In this document: positions 17,317 through 25,577 of the stretch, in pieces | Layout of the letters: each line of letters starts with the position of its first letter | Position numbering within the stretch: position 1 is the first letter of the stretch | DNA from: Defluviitalea saccharophila | GTDB lineage: Bacteria; Bacillota; Clostridia; Lachnospirales; Defluviitaleaceae | Reading direction: 5' to 3' | DNA: 64,000 nt | Assembly: GCF_038396635.1 (NCBI RefSeq) | Contig: NZ_CP121687.1 | Coordinates: 1,488,001-1,552,000, forward strand | Notes under the pieces: generated by a model | What the model saw: only the letters and a program-made list of their open reading frames with translations | Told to the model about the DNA's origin: nothing | Databases searched by the model: none | Program-made: the position numbers and the translations under genes

Positions 17317-17958
17317 TTATAAATAATTAAGAATGAACCAAAAGTGGCATATACTGCCCCCTAATACAAAGAGGTGAAATATTTCGTGGAAACCAAAAAA
17401 TTTCAAATTTATCTTAGGCCTTTTAGTGGCATAGATAATGCCGCCTATGGTGTATAATATTCCTCCGGTTACCAGCCAAGCCAATCCCTGAGGTGAAAGA
17501 GCATTCATTAAGGGATAAAAAGCCACTATGACCAGCCAACCCATTGCAATATAAAATAAAGTGGATAACCATCTGGGGGCATCAAACCAAAAGATTTTAA
17601 GCAAAATTCCAACTATAGCTATCGTCCAAATGGATATAAGCAAACTCCAACCCCATACCCCTCTTAAGGGCAATAAGCATACCGGGGTATATGTTCCTGC
17701 AATGAGTACATAAATCATCATATGATCAATTCTGTGAAGAATTTCTGTTTTCTTTTCCGATACTTTAAGGGCATGGTACAGGGTGCTTGCCGTATAAAGT
17801 AAAATCAAGCTCACTCCAAATACACTAAAAGATACGATGTGCCAAGGAGTCCCTCTGACAATCGCATAATAAAGCAAAAATACCAATCCGATGACAGAAA
17901 GTATATCCCCTATAAGATGGGTCAATGCATTCATGGGTTCTTTCATTTTTGTAAACAT
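17317..17958 (-). CDS. Hemolysin III family (PAQR/YqfA-type) membrane protein
   Basis: This 213-residue protein has about seven membrane helices. It opens MFTKMKEPMNALTHLIGDILS and ends with FFGFHEIFHLFVLGGSICHFWFI. The His/Ser/Asp residues of the PAQR fold are visible: HLIGD near the start, YHALKVSEKKTEILHRIDHMMIY in the middle as SEKKTEILHRIDH, and HEIFHLF with a later H near the end. Members are proposed metal-dependent membrane hydrolases; true hemolytic activity is unproven for most. The ATG at 17958 has GGAGTGA 5-6 bases upstream, which rules out an upstream ORF extension. It is divergent from the DUF1836 gene. Confidence 0.88.
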   Translation of the reverse strand: MFTKMKEPMNALTHLIGDILSVIGLVFLLYYAIVRGTPWHIVSFSVFGVSLILLYTASTLYHALKVSEKKTEILHRIDHMMIYVLIAGTYTPVCLLPLRGVWGWSLLISIWTIAIVGILLKIFWFDAPRWLSTLFYIAMGWLVIVAFYPLMNALSPQGLAWLVTGGILYTIGGIIYATKRPKINLKFFGFHEIFHLFVLGGSICHFWFILNYL

Positions 17959-18099
17959 ACAATCACTCCTTATATAGTGTTTAATACTACTTGTAATATA
18001 TATAAGTATGATAATATATATTATTGACAAATGCAATACATATTATTAATAGTTTAATATGCATTAACCATCACCTTTTTACTCTATGTATTAAATCTA

Positions 18100-18127
18100 T
18101 TGTAATGGTTTGCAGTTGTGATATAAT
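18100..18127 (+). promoter_or_regulatory. Extended -10 promoter of the DUF1836 gene
   Basis: TTGTAA (18100-18105), a 16-base spacer and TATAAT (18122-18127) preceded by TGA gives an extended -10 element. The start codon lies 31 bases downstream. Confidence 0.65.
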
Positions 18128-18158
18128 AATATTAAAACTACATATTGGAGAGATGATT

Positions 18159-18773
18159 ATGGATTTTAATAAAGATGCCTTAGACGCACTCATTAAAGAA
18201 TTTAGCTCTTTAGATGTTATTGAATTGTCGGATATTCCGAATATAGACTTATACATGGATCAAATAACCACTTTCTTCGATGACAAGTTAGGACCTTGGA
18301 AATTAGACGAAAAAGATAAAGTGCTTACAAAAACGATGGTTAATAATTACACGAAAGCAGATGTTCTTTTTCCGCCGATTAAAAAGAAATATTCTAAAGA
18401 GCATATCATTTTGCTTGTACTTATTTATCATTTAAAACAAGTGCTTTCAATCAATGAAATTCACACTGTATTATTTCCCATAATCCAGAAGAATATGTCT
18501 AAAACCTCTGAGGGCAATCATAAACTTCACTCTTTGTATGAAGAATTTATAAAGATTCAAAAGGAAGAAATGGGAGCTTTTGAAGAGAGCTTTTCTAAAA
18601 AAATTAATGCGCTTTTTGATAAGATCGATGGAGAAGATAAAGACAGCTACTCTGAGTTGTTTATGATCCTCATGAATTTAATTGTAAGCTCAAGTATTCA
18701 AAAACACTTTGCTCAAAAACTCATTCGCCAGTTTCCGGATATTTTTGCACAAAAAAAGATGCCAAATAAATAA
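18159..18773 (+). CDS. DUF1836 family putative regulator
   Basis: This 204-residue soluble protein carries ELSDIPNIDLYMDQITTFFD, then LTKTMVNNYTKADVLFPP and KKYSKEHIILLVLIYHLKQ. Together these form the DUF1836 signature (residues about 20-130), a helix-rich region resembling MerR-like DNA-binding modules. The C-terminal 70 residues are helical and unassigned. GGAG lies 10 bases before the ATG; an in-frame ATG two codons earlier is too close to it. The gene is plus-strand and monocistronic, with an extended -10 promoter and its own terminator. It forms the crh-proximal edge of the accessory region. A transcription role is family-based inference; targets are unknown. Confidence 0.8.
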   Translation: MDFNKDALDALIKEFSSLDVIELSDIPNIDLYMDQITTFFDDKLGPWKLDEKDKVLTKTMVNNYTKADVLFPPIKKKYSKEHIILLVLIYHLKQVLSINEIHTVLFPIIQKNMSKTSEGNHKLHSLYEEFIKIQKEEMGAFEESFSKKINALFDKIDGEDKDSYSELFMILMNLIVSSSIQKHFAQKLIRQFPDIFAQKKMPNK

Positions 18774-18783
18774 TGGCATCTTT
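18755..18783. terminator. Bidirectional terminator between the DUF1836 gene and crh
   Basis: AAAGATGCCA pairs with TGGCATCTTT across a 9-base loop that contains the DUF1836 stop codon. A-rich and T-rich flanks suit both converging genes. Confidence 0.75.
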
Positions 18784-18799
18784 CTTCGTATGCTAAATT

Positions 18800-19060
18800 T
18801 TATTCTTTATGGGATGTCAGAAATTCAACCAGTACGTCCACTGCTTCTTTTTCATCTTTTCCTTCCGCATGAATAGTTAACTCTTGTCCTTCTAAAGCGC
18901 CAAGAGACATCATTCCCATGATGCTTTTTGCATTTACTTGCTTGTCCTCCATCACAACATAAATCTGACTTTCATATTGGCTGGCAATCTGTACAAACAA
19001 TGCCGCAGGTCTTGCCTCTAAACCTGATTCGATTTGTACCTTAACTGTCTTTTCAATCAT
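18800..19060 (-). CDS. crh: Crh-like HPr paralogue with Glu15
   Basis: This 86-residue protein has the HPr fold. At the phosphohistidine site it reads SGLEARPAA, so Glu replaces His15 and PTS phosphotransfer is impossible. The regulatory region NAKSIMGMMSLGA keeps Ser46, the residue phosphorylated by HprK. B. subtilis Crh has Gln15 and lies in the same place (yvcJ-yvcK-whiA-crh), so this is most likely the Crh equivalent, a carbon-catabolite signalling partner of CcpA and, in Bacillus, of methylglyoxal synthase. The gene overlaps whiA by 4 bases (ATGA) and is thus translated with it. HprK is encoded 5 kb upstream in the same direction. Confidence 0.88.
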   Translation of the reverse strand: MIEKTVKVQIESGLEARPAALFVQIASQYESQIYVVMEDKQVNAKSIMGMMSLGALEGQELTIHAEGKDEKEAVDVLVEFLTSHKE

Positions 19061-20019
19061 AATGATCCTCCTTTTTCTTCTCTTAATCGATCCGCAATAA
19101 TACTAATTTTCCTCAATCTATGATTAACCCCCGACTTTCCAACAGGTGGATTTAACATAGCGCCCAATTCTTTTAAGCTGGCTTCAGCATACTGCACCCT
19201 TAATCTCGCCACTTCTTCCAATGATTGAGGAAGGCTGCCAAGTCCCATATGCTGCTCAATATATTCTATATCCTCAAGATGTTTTACAGCAGCCGAAACG
19301 GTCTTGTTTAAATTTGCGGTTTCGCAATTCACAATACGGTTTACATTGTTACGCATTTCCTTAATAATGCGTACATTTTCCAAATCCATTAATGCGAGAT
19401 GCGCCCCCATAATATTAAGAAGATCAACAATTTGTGATCCTTCTTTTAAATAAACGATATAATGCTTTTTTCTTTCTACAATCTTTGAGTCCATTTGGAA
19501 TAAATTAATGAGTTTTTTTAATTCCTGACTATGTACATAGTCTTGATTGACAAATTCTAAATGATATGCCTTTTCGGGATCACTTAGAGAACCCGCTCCT
19601 AAAAAAGAACCTCTGATGTATGCCCTTTTGCAGCAGGTACTTTGAATAATCAAAGGATATATTCCCCGTCTTCTAACAAGCCTTCCTTCCTGCTCCGTAA
19701 TCAATCCTGTTGCTTTTAATAACTTAAGGGATTGTTCCGTATTTGTAACAAAAAGAAAGTAAGTCTGATTTTTTTTAAGCTGGGTATTTTTTCTTATTAA
19801 TACTTCTGTATTTATATTAAAAGTTTTCTTAAGCAAAGTAAAGTATTTTCGAGCAACTGCTGCATTCTCCGTTTGAAATTTAATGGATATCTTTTGTTCT
19901 TCATGTATAAGAATTTCTCCGCACATATTGATAAGAGCTGCTATTTCCGCTATTCTGCAATGTCTTGAATTCTCTATCTGGCGAGCTAATTCATTCTTAA
20001 CTTGTGAAGAAAATGACAA
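19057..20019 (-). CDS. whiA: Sporulation/cell-division regulator WhiA
   Basis: This 320-residue protein has an N-terminal LAGLIDADG-like fold without nuclease activity in this family (GSLSDPEKAYHLEFV region) and a C-terminal helix-turn-helix (SLPQSLEEVARLRVQYAEA). WhiA binds DNA and influences cell division, chromosome segregation or sporulation depending on the host. The start is a TTG at 20019, giving MSFSSQVKNELAR, the usual N-terminus, with GGAGGTG 6 bases upstream; a longer GTG start would place that site inside the gene. It sits between yvcK and crh, as in Bacillus. Confidence 0.94.
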   Translation of the reverse strand: MSFSSQVKNELARQIENSRHCRIAEIAALINMCGEILIHEEQKISIKFQTENAAVARKYFTLLKKTFNINTEVLIRKNTQLKKNQTYFLFVTNTEQSLKLLKATGLITEQEGRLVRRRGIYPLIIQSTCCKRAYIRGSFLGAGSLSDPEKAYHLEFVNQDYVHSQELKKLINLFQMDSKIVERKKHYIVYLKEGSQIVDLLNIMGAHLALMDLENVRIIKEMRNNVNRIVNCETANLNKTVSAAVKHLEDIEYIEQHMGLGSLPQSLEEVARLRVQYAEASLKELGAMLNPPVGKSGVNHRLRKISIIADRLREEKGGSL

Positions 20020-20020
20020 A

Positions 20021-21025
20021 TTATTCACCTCCACAAGAGTTATTAGTATTTCCTGTGATAATGTCTACGACTACTTGTGCTAATTTTCGAGGATCGTGCC
20101 TTACTAGCCCCCTTTCAGGATATGCTTTAAGAACAGAAGCCTCTACAAGATGAAATCCTTCTTTCATTATAGAATCCATATCCCATTTAACTACGTCTGC
20201 TCCATCTTCAAGGTATCCTTTTAGCAAATCTTCAGGCACTTCATCCGTATTTGCAACAACATAATTGATGATCCCTTTGCCTCCATAACGCTCTAGTTCT
20301 TTAATATGCCTTAATAAATCAAATCCATCGGTTTCTCCCGGCTGGGTCATGATATTTGAAATGTAAATTTTAATCGCTTTCGTTCTTTGCAGTGCCTCAG
20401 GAACTTCTTTAACCAAAAGATTAGGTATAATGCTTGTATACAAACTTCCTGGTCCAAGAATAATCGCATCGGCATGTTCAATAGCTTCCAGTACCTCATA
20501 AAGGGGCTCCGGATTGGAAGGAGATAAATATACATTTTTAATTGGGATACGGCTTTCTTTACTTTTTTCTACAATTTCACTTTCGCCGCAAATGATTTCG
20601 CCATTTTTTAGCTCGGCACAAAGCTGAATATCTTGCTTCGTTACAGGCAGAACCTTTCCCGTCACTGCCAATACCTCACTCATACGCTGTACCGCTTCTT
20701 CAAAATTTCCGCAGATTCCCGTCATGGCAGCCAAAAATAAATTACCGAAACTTTGTCCTGTTAGACTTCCTTCTTTGAAGCGATATTGAAGCAGCTTTTC
20801 CATAATAGGCTCGGTATTTGCCAAAGCTAAAATACAGTTTCTAATATCTCCTGGAGGCAGCATTTTCATTTCCTGCCTTAGAACACCCGAACCGCCACCA
20901 TTATCAGCAACAGTCACAACGGCAGTTATATCAGTTGTAAACCGTTTGAGCCCTCGAAGCATGGTGGAGAGTCCTGTGCCTCCTCCAATAGCAACGATTT
21001 TAGGCATATTTTTCGATATATTCAT
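20021..21025 (-). CDS. yvcK: YvcK/GlmR gluconeogenesis and wall-precursor factor
   Basis: This 334-residue protein belongs to the CofD-like UPF0052 family. The N-terminus VAIGGGTGLSTMLRGLK and AVVTVADNGGGSGVLR form the nucleotide-sugar binding loops, and ILGPGSLYTSIIPNLLV is intact. In B. subtilis YvcK (GlmR) binds UDP-GlcNAc and stimulates GlmS, so that carbon enters peptidoglycan on gluconeogenic media. The spacing to rapZ is 9 bases and to whiA 1 base, indicating one transcript. GAGGAG precedes the ATG by 5 bases. Confidence 0.94.
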   Translation of the reverse strand: MNISKNMPKIVAIGGGTGLSTMLRGLKRFTTDITAVVTVADNGGGSGVLRQEMKMLPPGDIRNCILALANTEPIMEKLLQYRFKEGSLTGQSFGNLFLAAMTGICGNFEEAVQRMSEVLAVTGKVLPVTKQDIQLCAELKNGEIICGESEIVEKSKESRIPIKNVYLSPSNPEPLYEVLEAIEHADAIILGPGSLYTSIIPNLLVKEVPEALQRTKAIKIYISNIMTQPGETDGFDLLRHIKELERYGGKGIINYVVANTDEVPEDLLKGYLEDGADVVKWDMDSIMKEGFHLVEASVLKAYPERGLVRHDPRKLAQVVVDIITGNTNNSCGGE

Positions 21026-21034
21026 ATTAACTCC

Positions 21035-21907
21035 TCATTTTCCCAATTTATTGTCTTTATCGATATCCCTGTGATTGATGATTGTACGGTGGCCTTTCTT
21101 TTTAAGAGTCTCATACAGTGCATTGGCTAAGGTAACGGATCTATGCTTTCCTCCGGTGCATCCAATGCTGATAACCAATTGATTTTTCCCTTCTTTAATA
21201 TAATTAGGAATTAAGAATTCCACTAAATCCTCCATTTTAGATAAAAATATCTGGCTTTCTTCCCAATGCATCACATATTCCTGTACTTCTTTATCATTTC
21301 CTGTTTTATGCCTCATATCAGGAATATAATAGGGATTGGGAATAAATCTTACATCAAAAACCAAATCAGAGTCATTAGGAATGCCATATTTAAAGCCAAA
21401 GGATAAGACTGTAATCATTAGGCTTTCAAAAGGTTTTTCTTCTACAAAAATGTGATACAGCTCTTCTTTTAACTGCCTTGTTAAAATATTGCTTGTATCA
21501 ATGATATAATCCGATTTCTCTTTTACTTCTTTTAAGATTTCCCTTTCCTTTTCAATACCTACATTAATTCTCTCACTATCTATTAAAGGATGCTTTCTCC
21601 TGGTTTCTTTGAAACGTTTTATTAGAACATCGTCAGAGGCATCCAAGAAAAGTATTTCATAATTAAAGCCTTTAGATTTTAAGGCTTCCAAGCCATCAAA
21701 TAAATCGGAAAAAAGCTTGCCTCCCCTGGTATCAATTCCCACAACCACTTTGTCAATTTCACTGCCCGGGTTTGAACAAATTTCGGCGAATTTTGGAATG
21801 AGTGCTGGAGGAAGATTATCCACATAAAAGAATCCTAAATCTTCTAACATCTTTGCTGCCGTACTTTTCCCTGCTCCGGACATTCCTGTTACTATGACAA
21901 ACCGCAT
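21035..21907 (-). CDS. rapZ: RapZ/YvcJ nucleotide-binding protein
   Basis: This 290-residue P-loop protein has GMSGAGKST at residues 8-16, a Walker B-like region near VVGIDTRGG, and the C-terminal signature [15 protein letters not shown]. Enterobacterial RapZ adapts small RNAs for RNase E and senses GlcN6P. The Bacillus orthologue YvcJ hydrolyses GTP and affects competence; the role in Clostridia is uncertain. AAGGAGG lies 7 bases before the ATG. It is part of the conserved murB-rapZ-yvcK-whiA-crh run, whose members centre on amino-sugar metabolism. Confidence 0.94.
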   Translation of the reverse strand: MRFVIVTGMSGAGKSTAAKMLEDLGFFYVDNLPPALIPKFAEICSNPGSEIDKVVVGIDTRGGKLFSDLFDGLEALKSKGFNYEILFLDASDDVLIKRFKETRRKHPLIDSERINVGIEKEREILKEVKEKSDYIIDTSNILTRQLKEELYHIFVEEKPFESLMITVLSFGFKYGIPNDSDLVFDVRFIPNPYYIPDMRHKTGNDKEVQEYVMHWEESQIFLSKMEDLVEFLIPNYIKEGKNQLVISIGCTGGKHRSVTLANALYETLKKKGHRTIINHRDIDKDNKLGK

Positions 21908-21998
21908 GATAATCCTCCTTAATTAAAGCTTATCTTAAGTAATTTCAAACATTTTTATTATACCATAGCTTATTGTTGCGACCAAAGTATAAAATTAC

Positions 21999-22913
21999 CT
22001 ATTCTTCTCCTATAATACGTACTTCCGGCTCCATTAAAACCCCAAATTTTTCTTTAACAGTGTTTTGAATATGATGAATCAATCTGATAATATCTCCTGC
22101 ACTGGCGTTCCCCTTATTAACCACAAAACCACAGTGTTTTTCTGATACTTGAGCATCTCCTATGGAATATCCTCTTAGCCCTGCGTCCATAATGAGTTTC
22201 CCTGCATAATACCCTTGAGGTCTTTTGAAAGTACTTCCGGCGCTGGGCAGCTCCAAAGGTTGTTTCGCCTTCCTTTGCGCTGTTAAATAGTTTATTCTTT
22301 CTCTGATTTCATCTATATTGCCTTTTTTAAGTTTAAGTTTCGCACTCAGTACGATATATTTTTTTTCCTGAAGGATACTGCTTCTGTAGCCTAATTTTAA
22401 TTCTTCATTGGTTAAAGTTACAATATTGCCATCTTCATCGATCACATCAGCAGATACAAGAACCTGTTTCATTTCTCCGTCATAGGCTCCGGCATTCATG
22501 TAAATGGCTCCTCCCAGCGTTCCCGGGATACCGCTGGCGAATTCAAATCCAGTAAGGTGGCTGTTCATCACTTTAGTCGATAAAGTAGAAAGCAAGATGC
22601 CTGCCTCTGCCCAGACTTCTTCTCCTTCAATTCTAACACCACTCATATTTTTATAAATTTGGACGATTACCCCTCTGAATCCTTTATCCCGAACCAAAAG
22701 ATTGCTTCCGTTGCCCATGATATAATAAGGAACTTGATTATCTTTCAGAAATTGTACAAGTCTGATAAGCTGATCGATATTTTGGGGAGCAATAAAGAAA
22801 TCCGTACACCCTCCAGCTTTAAATGAAGTATGGTCTTTCATAGGTTCATTTATTTTAATTAAATCCTTCGGAATTATTTCCGACATCTTTTCAAGCAATT
22901 GATTGTTATTCAA
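21999..22913 (-). CDS. murB: UDP-N-acetylenolpyruvoylglucosamine reductase
   Basis: This 304-residue flavoenzyme makes UDP-MurNAc with NADPH, the second committed step of peptidoglycan precursor synthesis. It shows the FAD-binding pattern YYIMGNGSNLLV, then GIPGTLGGAIYMNAGAY, the catalytic Ser in LPSAGSTFKRP, and the closing Glu in LMEPEVRIIG. The length and the absence of the long E. coli-type loop fit Gram-positive MurB. The chosen start is TTG at 22913 with AGAGGTG 6 bases upstream; a GTG three codons earlier overlaps that site. The 91-base gap to rapZ holds no clear terminator. Confidence 0.94.
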   Translation of the reverse strand: MNNNQLLEKMSEIIPKDLIKINEPMKDHTSFKAGGCTDFFIAPQNIDQLIRLVQFLKDNQVPYYIMGNGSNLLVRDKGFRGVIVQIYKNMSGVRIEGEEVWAEAGILLSTLSTKVMNSHLTGFEFASGIPGTLGGAIYMNAGAYDGEMKQVLVSADVIDEDGNIVTLTNEELKLGYRSSILQEKKYIVLSAKLKLKKGNIDEIRERINYLTAQRKAKQPLELPSAGSTFKRPQGYYAGKLIMDAGLRGYSIGDAQVSEKHCGFVVNKGNASAGDIIRLIHHIQNTVKEKFGVLMEPEVRIIGEE

Positions 22914-23016
22914 ATTTTTCACCTCTATACATATATAGATTATTATTTCATAGTATATGAATATATTTTTATCTTACTGCCCCTACATTATAATATATGT
23001 TATGCATAATACAAAG

Positions 23017-23052
23017 AAAAATCTCACCTATGCATACATGGGTGAGATTTTT
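23017..23052 (-). terminator. Intrinsic terminator after the glucokinase gene
   Basis: AAAAATCTCACC pairs with GGTGAGATTTTT, extended by an inner TATG/CATG stem. It separates glcK from murB, so murB probably has its own promoter in the 100 bases that follow. Confidence 0.8.
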
Positions 23053-23075
23053 ATGCGTCTTATACATACTTATTG

Positions 23076-24020
23076 CTATTTTCCAAGCATTGCAGCGCCA
23101 ATGATTCCTGCATCATTTCCAAGCTCTGCAATACGCAATTGAGTTTTCAAGGTGCCGTCTGCATATACATTTTTCTGCACAACTTCTTTTAAAGGATTAA
23201 GGAGATTGTCTCCTTGGGCACATACCCCTCCCCCGATTACAACAATTTCAGGCTGCAGAATATTAATCATATTAGCGATTCCTATTCCAAGGTAGTTTAT
23301 ATACTGATCTACTAATTCTTGTCCAACAGGATCTCCGCTTTGAGCTGCATCAAAAGGTATTTTGGCATTAATTAAATTAATGTCCCCTCCTACTAATTTA
23401 GCAACTCCTGATTCAGGATGTCTTATCACAGCAATTCTGGCTTCCCTGATAAGAGCAGTAGCAGAAGCATAGGCTTCCCAGCAGCCTTTTCTTCCACAGG
23501 TACATTGTTCTCCATCTGCAACAATTACATGATGTCCTATTTCAGCCCCACCATAATAACTGCCGCTGAAAATTTTACCGTCTATTATGATTCCTCCACC
23601 TACTCCGGTGCCTAAGGTGACGGTAACAGAATTTTTATATCCTTTTGCAGCCCCTGCAACTGCTTCTCCTAAAGCAGCACAATTGGCATCGTTTTCTAAG
23701 TAAATTGGAACATTGATGTATTTTTGAAGTTCTGTACGGATAGGTACATTATGGAATTTTAAATTATTGGCATAAACCAATATTCCATTTACCGGGTCTG
23801 GAGTTCCCGGACTTCCTACTCCAACAGAGGCAACTTCTTCTAAAGGAATGCCTTCTTCTTTAACAATATTTGCGCATAATTCCCCCATGTCTTTTAGAAT
23901 CTCTTGATATTCTCTATGACGAAGGGTTGGAATACTTCTCTTTTTAATTAATTTACCTTCTTCTGTAACAATCCCCACTGCAATATTGGTTCCCCCAAGA
24001 TCTACTCCTATATAATACAT
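23076..24020 (-). CDS. glcK: ROK-family glucokinase
   Basis: This 314-residue sugar kinase begins MYYIGVDLGGTNIAVGIV (phosphate-1 motif). It has LENDANCAALGEA with catalytic Asp111, VTLGTGVGGG (phosphate-2), and the ROK zinc motif CTCGRKGC near residues 173-180 with a preceding GHH. It lacks an N-terminal helix-turn-helix, so it is an enzyme rather than a NagC-type repressor. It most likely phosphorylates glucose from non-PTS uptake. It lies between hprK and murB in a carbon-control block. GGAGGAAAG precedes the ATG by about 7 bases, and a terminator follows the gene. Confidence 0.9.
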   Translation of the reverse strand: MYYIGVDLGGTNIAVGIVTEEGKLIKKRSIPTLRHREYQEILKDMGELCANIVKEEGIPLEEVASVGVGSPGTPDPVNGILVYANNLKFHNVPIRTELQKYINVPIYLENDANCAALGEAVAGAAKGYKNSVTVTLGTGVGGGIIIDGKIFSGSYYGGAEIGHHVIVADGEQCTCGRKGCWEAYASATALIREARIAVIRHPESGVAKLVGGDINLINAKIPFDAAQSGDPVGQELVDQYINYLGIGIANMINILQPEIVVIGGGVCAQGDNLLNPLKEVVQKNVYADGTLKTQLRIAELGNDAGIIGAAMLGK

Positions 24021-24056
24021 AATCTTTCCTCCATCTTTAAAGATATTGTTTATATA

Positions 24057-25007
24057 TTAATTATTATTTTCTTTCTGTTCCTCTTTTTTTCTTTGGATAT
24101 TCTCCATAATGCGATTGTTCAATTCTTCTGCAGCATTATAACCCATTTTCTTTTGTCTGTGGTTAATCGCTGCTGTTTCACAGATCAATGCTAAATTTCT
24201 TCCGGGGCGAATCGGAATAGAATGGCAAACTACCTTATTGCCTAAAAGTTCCGTATACTCTTCCGTTAAGCCCAAGCGGTCGTATTCTTTCTGATTGTCC
24301 CATAATTCCATTTTAATGACCAAATCAATATTGTGAACGTCTTTTACGGATTCGACCCCATAGAGTTTTTTAACATCTACGATACCAATCCCTCTTAATT
24401 CTATAAAGTGCCTGATAACCTCCGGAGATGTACCAATTAAAGTTTGAGTAGAAACTTTCTTGATTTCTACGACATCGTCTGCTACCAGCCGATGTCCTCT
24501 TTTGATGAGCTCAAGGGCGGTTTCGCTTTTTCCAACACCGCTTTCTCCTGTGATGAGCACCCCTTCTCCGAAAACATCGACTAAAACACCGTGAATGGAT
24601 ATCCTGGGAGCCAATTCTACCTTAAGCCATCGAATCAACTCCGACATGAATGCGGATGTCGCTTCATTCGTTCTTAAAACAGGCACACCATACTTATTGG
24701 CATAAAAAATCATTTCAGGAAACGCTTCTAACTCTCTGCATAAAATTAAACAGGGTATGTGAAATTGGAATAACTTTTCCAGAATTTGTTCCCTTAATTC
24801 CTGTTCCATCCTGCTAAGGTATGTATGCTCTACTTTACCGATAATCTGTACTCTCTCTTCATCAAAATAATCAAAATATCCTGCTAGCTGCAGAGCTGGC
24901 CTGTTCACATCCGATTGAGTCACTCGAATATGTTCAAACTCAACATCAGGTGTAATATTTTCAAGATTAAATTTATCATAGATCTGCTTAACACTCACAT
25001 TGTACAA
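24057..25007 (-). CDS. hprK: HPr kinase/phosphorylase
   Basis: This 316-residue bifunctional enzyme phosphorylates and dephosphorylates Ser46 of HPr and Crh, and so controls carbon catabolite repression. The P-loop GESGVGKS is at residues 154-161, preceded by HGVLVDVFGEG with the catalytic His near 139. The HprK signature IELRGIGIVDVKKLYG is intact. The start is TTG at 25007 (MYNVSVKQIYDKF) with AGAGGG 6 bases upstream; this gives the usual family length, while the longest ORF adds 25 residues not typical of HprK. Its Crh substrate is encoded at 18.8-19.1 kb; a true HPr is not in this window. Confidence 0.93.
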   Translation of the reverse strand: MYNVSVKQIYDKFNLENITPDVEFEHIRVTQSDVNRPALQLAGYFDYFDEERVQIIGKVEHTYLSRMEQELREQILEKLFQFHIPCLILCRELEAFPEMIFYANKYGVPVLRTNEATSAFMSELIRWLKVELAPRISIHGVLVDVFGEGVLITGESGVGKSETALELIKRGHRLVADDVVEIKKVSTQTLIGTSPEVIRHFIELRGIGIVDVKKLYGVESVKDVHNIDLVIKMELWDNQKEYDRLGLTEEYTELLGNKVVCHSIPIRPGRNLALICETAAINHRQKKMGYNAAEELNNRIMENIQRKKEEQKENNN

Positions 25008-25144
25008 GGATATCCCTCTTTTCCATACAAATCTTTTTTTAATTTTATCATATTTTGGAGTAAAATCAATGGAGTATATCAATTCGTTTTAACTCTTTTA
25101 GAAAGAACATTAATATCATTGTAAGACGAGCTTATTTATTTCAT

Positions 25145-25174
25145 AAAAAAAACAGAGAAATAAAATTTTCTCCG
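25145..25174 (-). terminator. Intrinsic terminator upstream of hprK
   Basis: On the minus strand CGGAGAAA pairs with TTTCTCTG (one G-U pair) and is followed by eight T. It ends transcription of the small unknown gene at 25180-25485. The remaining 140 bases before hprK hold no clear gene. Confidence 0.7.
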
Positions 25175-25179
25175 TTTTA

Positions 25180-25485
25180 TTATTCCTTAATTGTGAAATT
25201 TTCATCTATAAATTCAACTTTTTTAAAACGACTGGGATCTTCAGCATCCAGTATATAAACTTCACAGTCGTCTATAACATTTAAATTTACTCGGGATAAC
25301 TGGTTTTTCTCAAGCTGCTTTAAGATTTCAGGCAGATCATTCTCGATCTTCTGCTGCTCATTGGGCTTTATAAAAACCTTCATCTTATTGCTCCCAACGC
25401 TTAAACTCACTTCTACGGTAGAAATTTCTCCCGTATCTTGTGCAACATATGCGTAAGTAAACTTATTATTATTAGAGTTTCCCAT
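25180..25485 (-). CDS. Unknown 101-residue protein between uvrC and hprK
   Basis: I do not recognise the family. The product starts MGNSNNNKFTYAYVAQDTG and is soluble, acidic and beta-rich with one helical middle (QQKIENDLPEILKQLEKNQ). It has no Cys, signal peptide or membrane helix. The ATG at 25485 has GGGGTG 6 bases upstream; the longer ORF lacks a ribosome site. It lies 92 bases behind uvrC and ends at its own terminator, so it may be transcribed with uvrC. Codon use resembles the neighbours, so it is probably a real, native gene. Confidence 0.6.
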   Translation of the reverse strand: MGNSNNNKFTYAYVAQDTGEISTVEVSLSVGSNKMKVFIKPNEQQKIENDLPEILKQLEKNQLSRVNLNVIDDCEVYILDAEDPSRFKKVEFIDENFTIKE

Positions 25486-25577
25486 GCTTTCACCCCATTT
25501 TTGATCAATCTCATAAATCAAGCATATCAAGATTTATTTAGAATTTCAATCATTATATTTAAATTGAATCAAAATAC

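Noticed and set aside
17317-17958. Hemolysin III as a virulence factor
   Set aside because: The family name is historical. This PAQR-type membrane protein is widespread in non-pathogens and no toxin features are seen.
19057-20019. LAGLIDADG-like fold suggesting a homing endonuclease
   Set aside because: The fold belongs to WhiA, which has lost nuclease residues and has a C-terminal helix-turn-helix. Gene order confirms WhiA.
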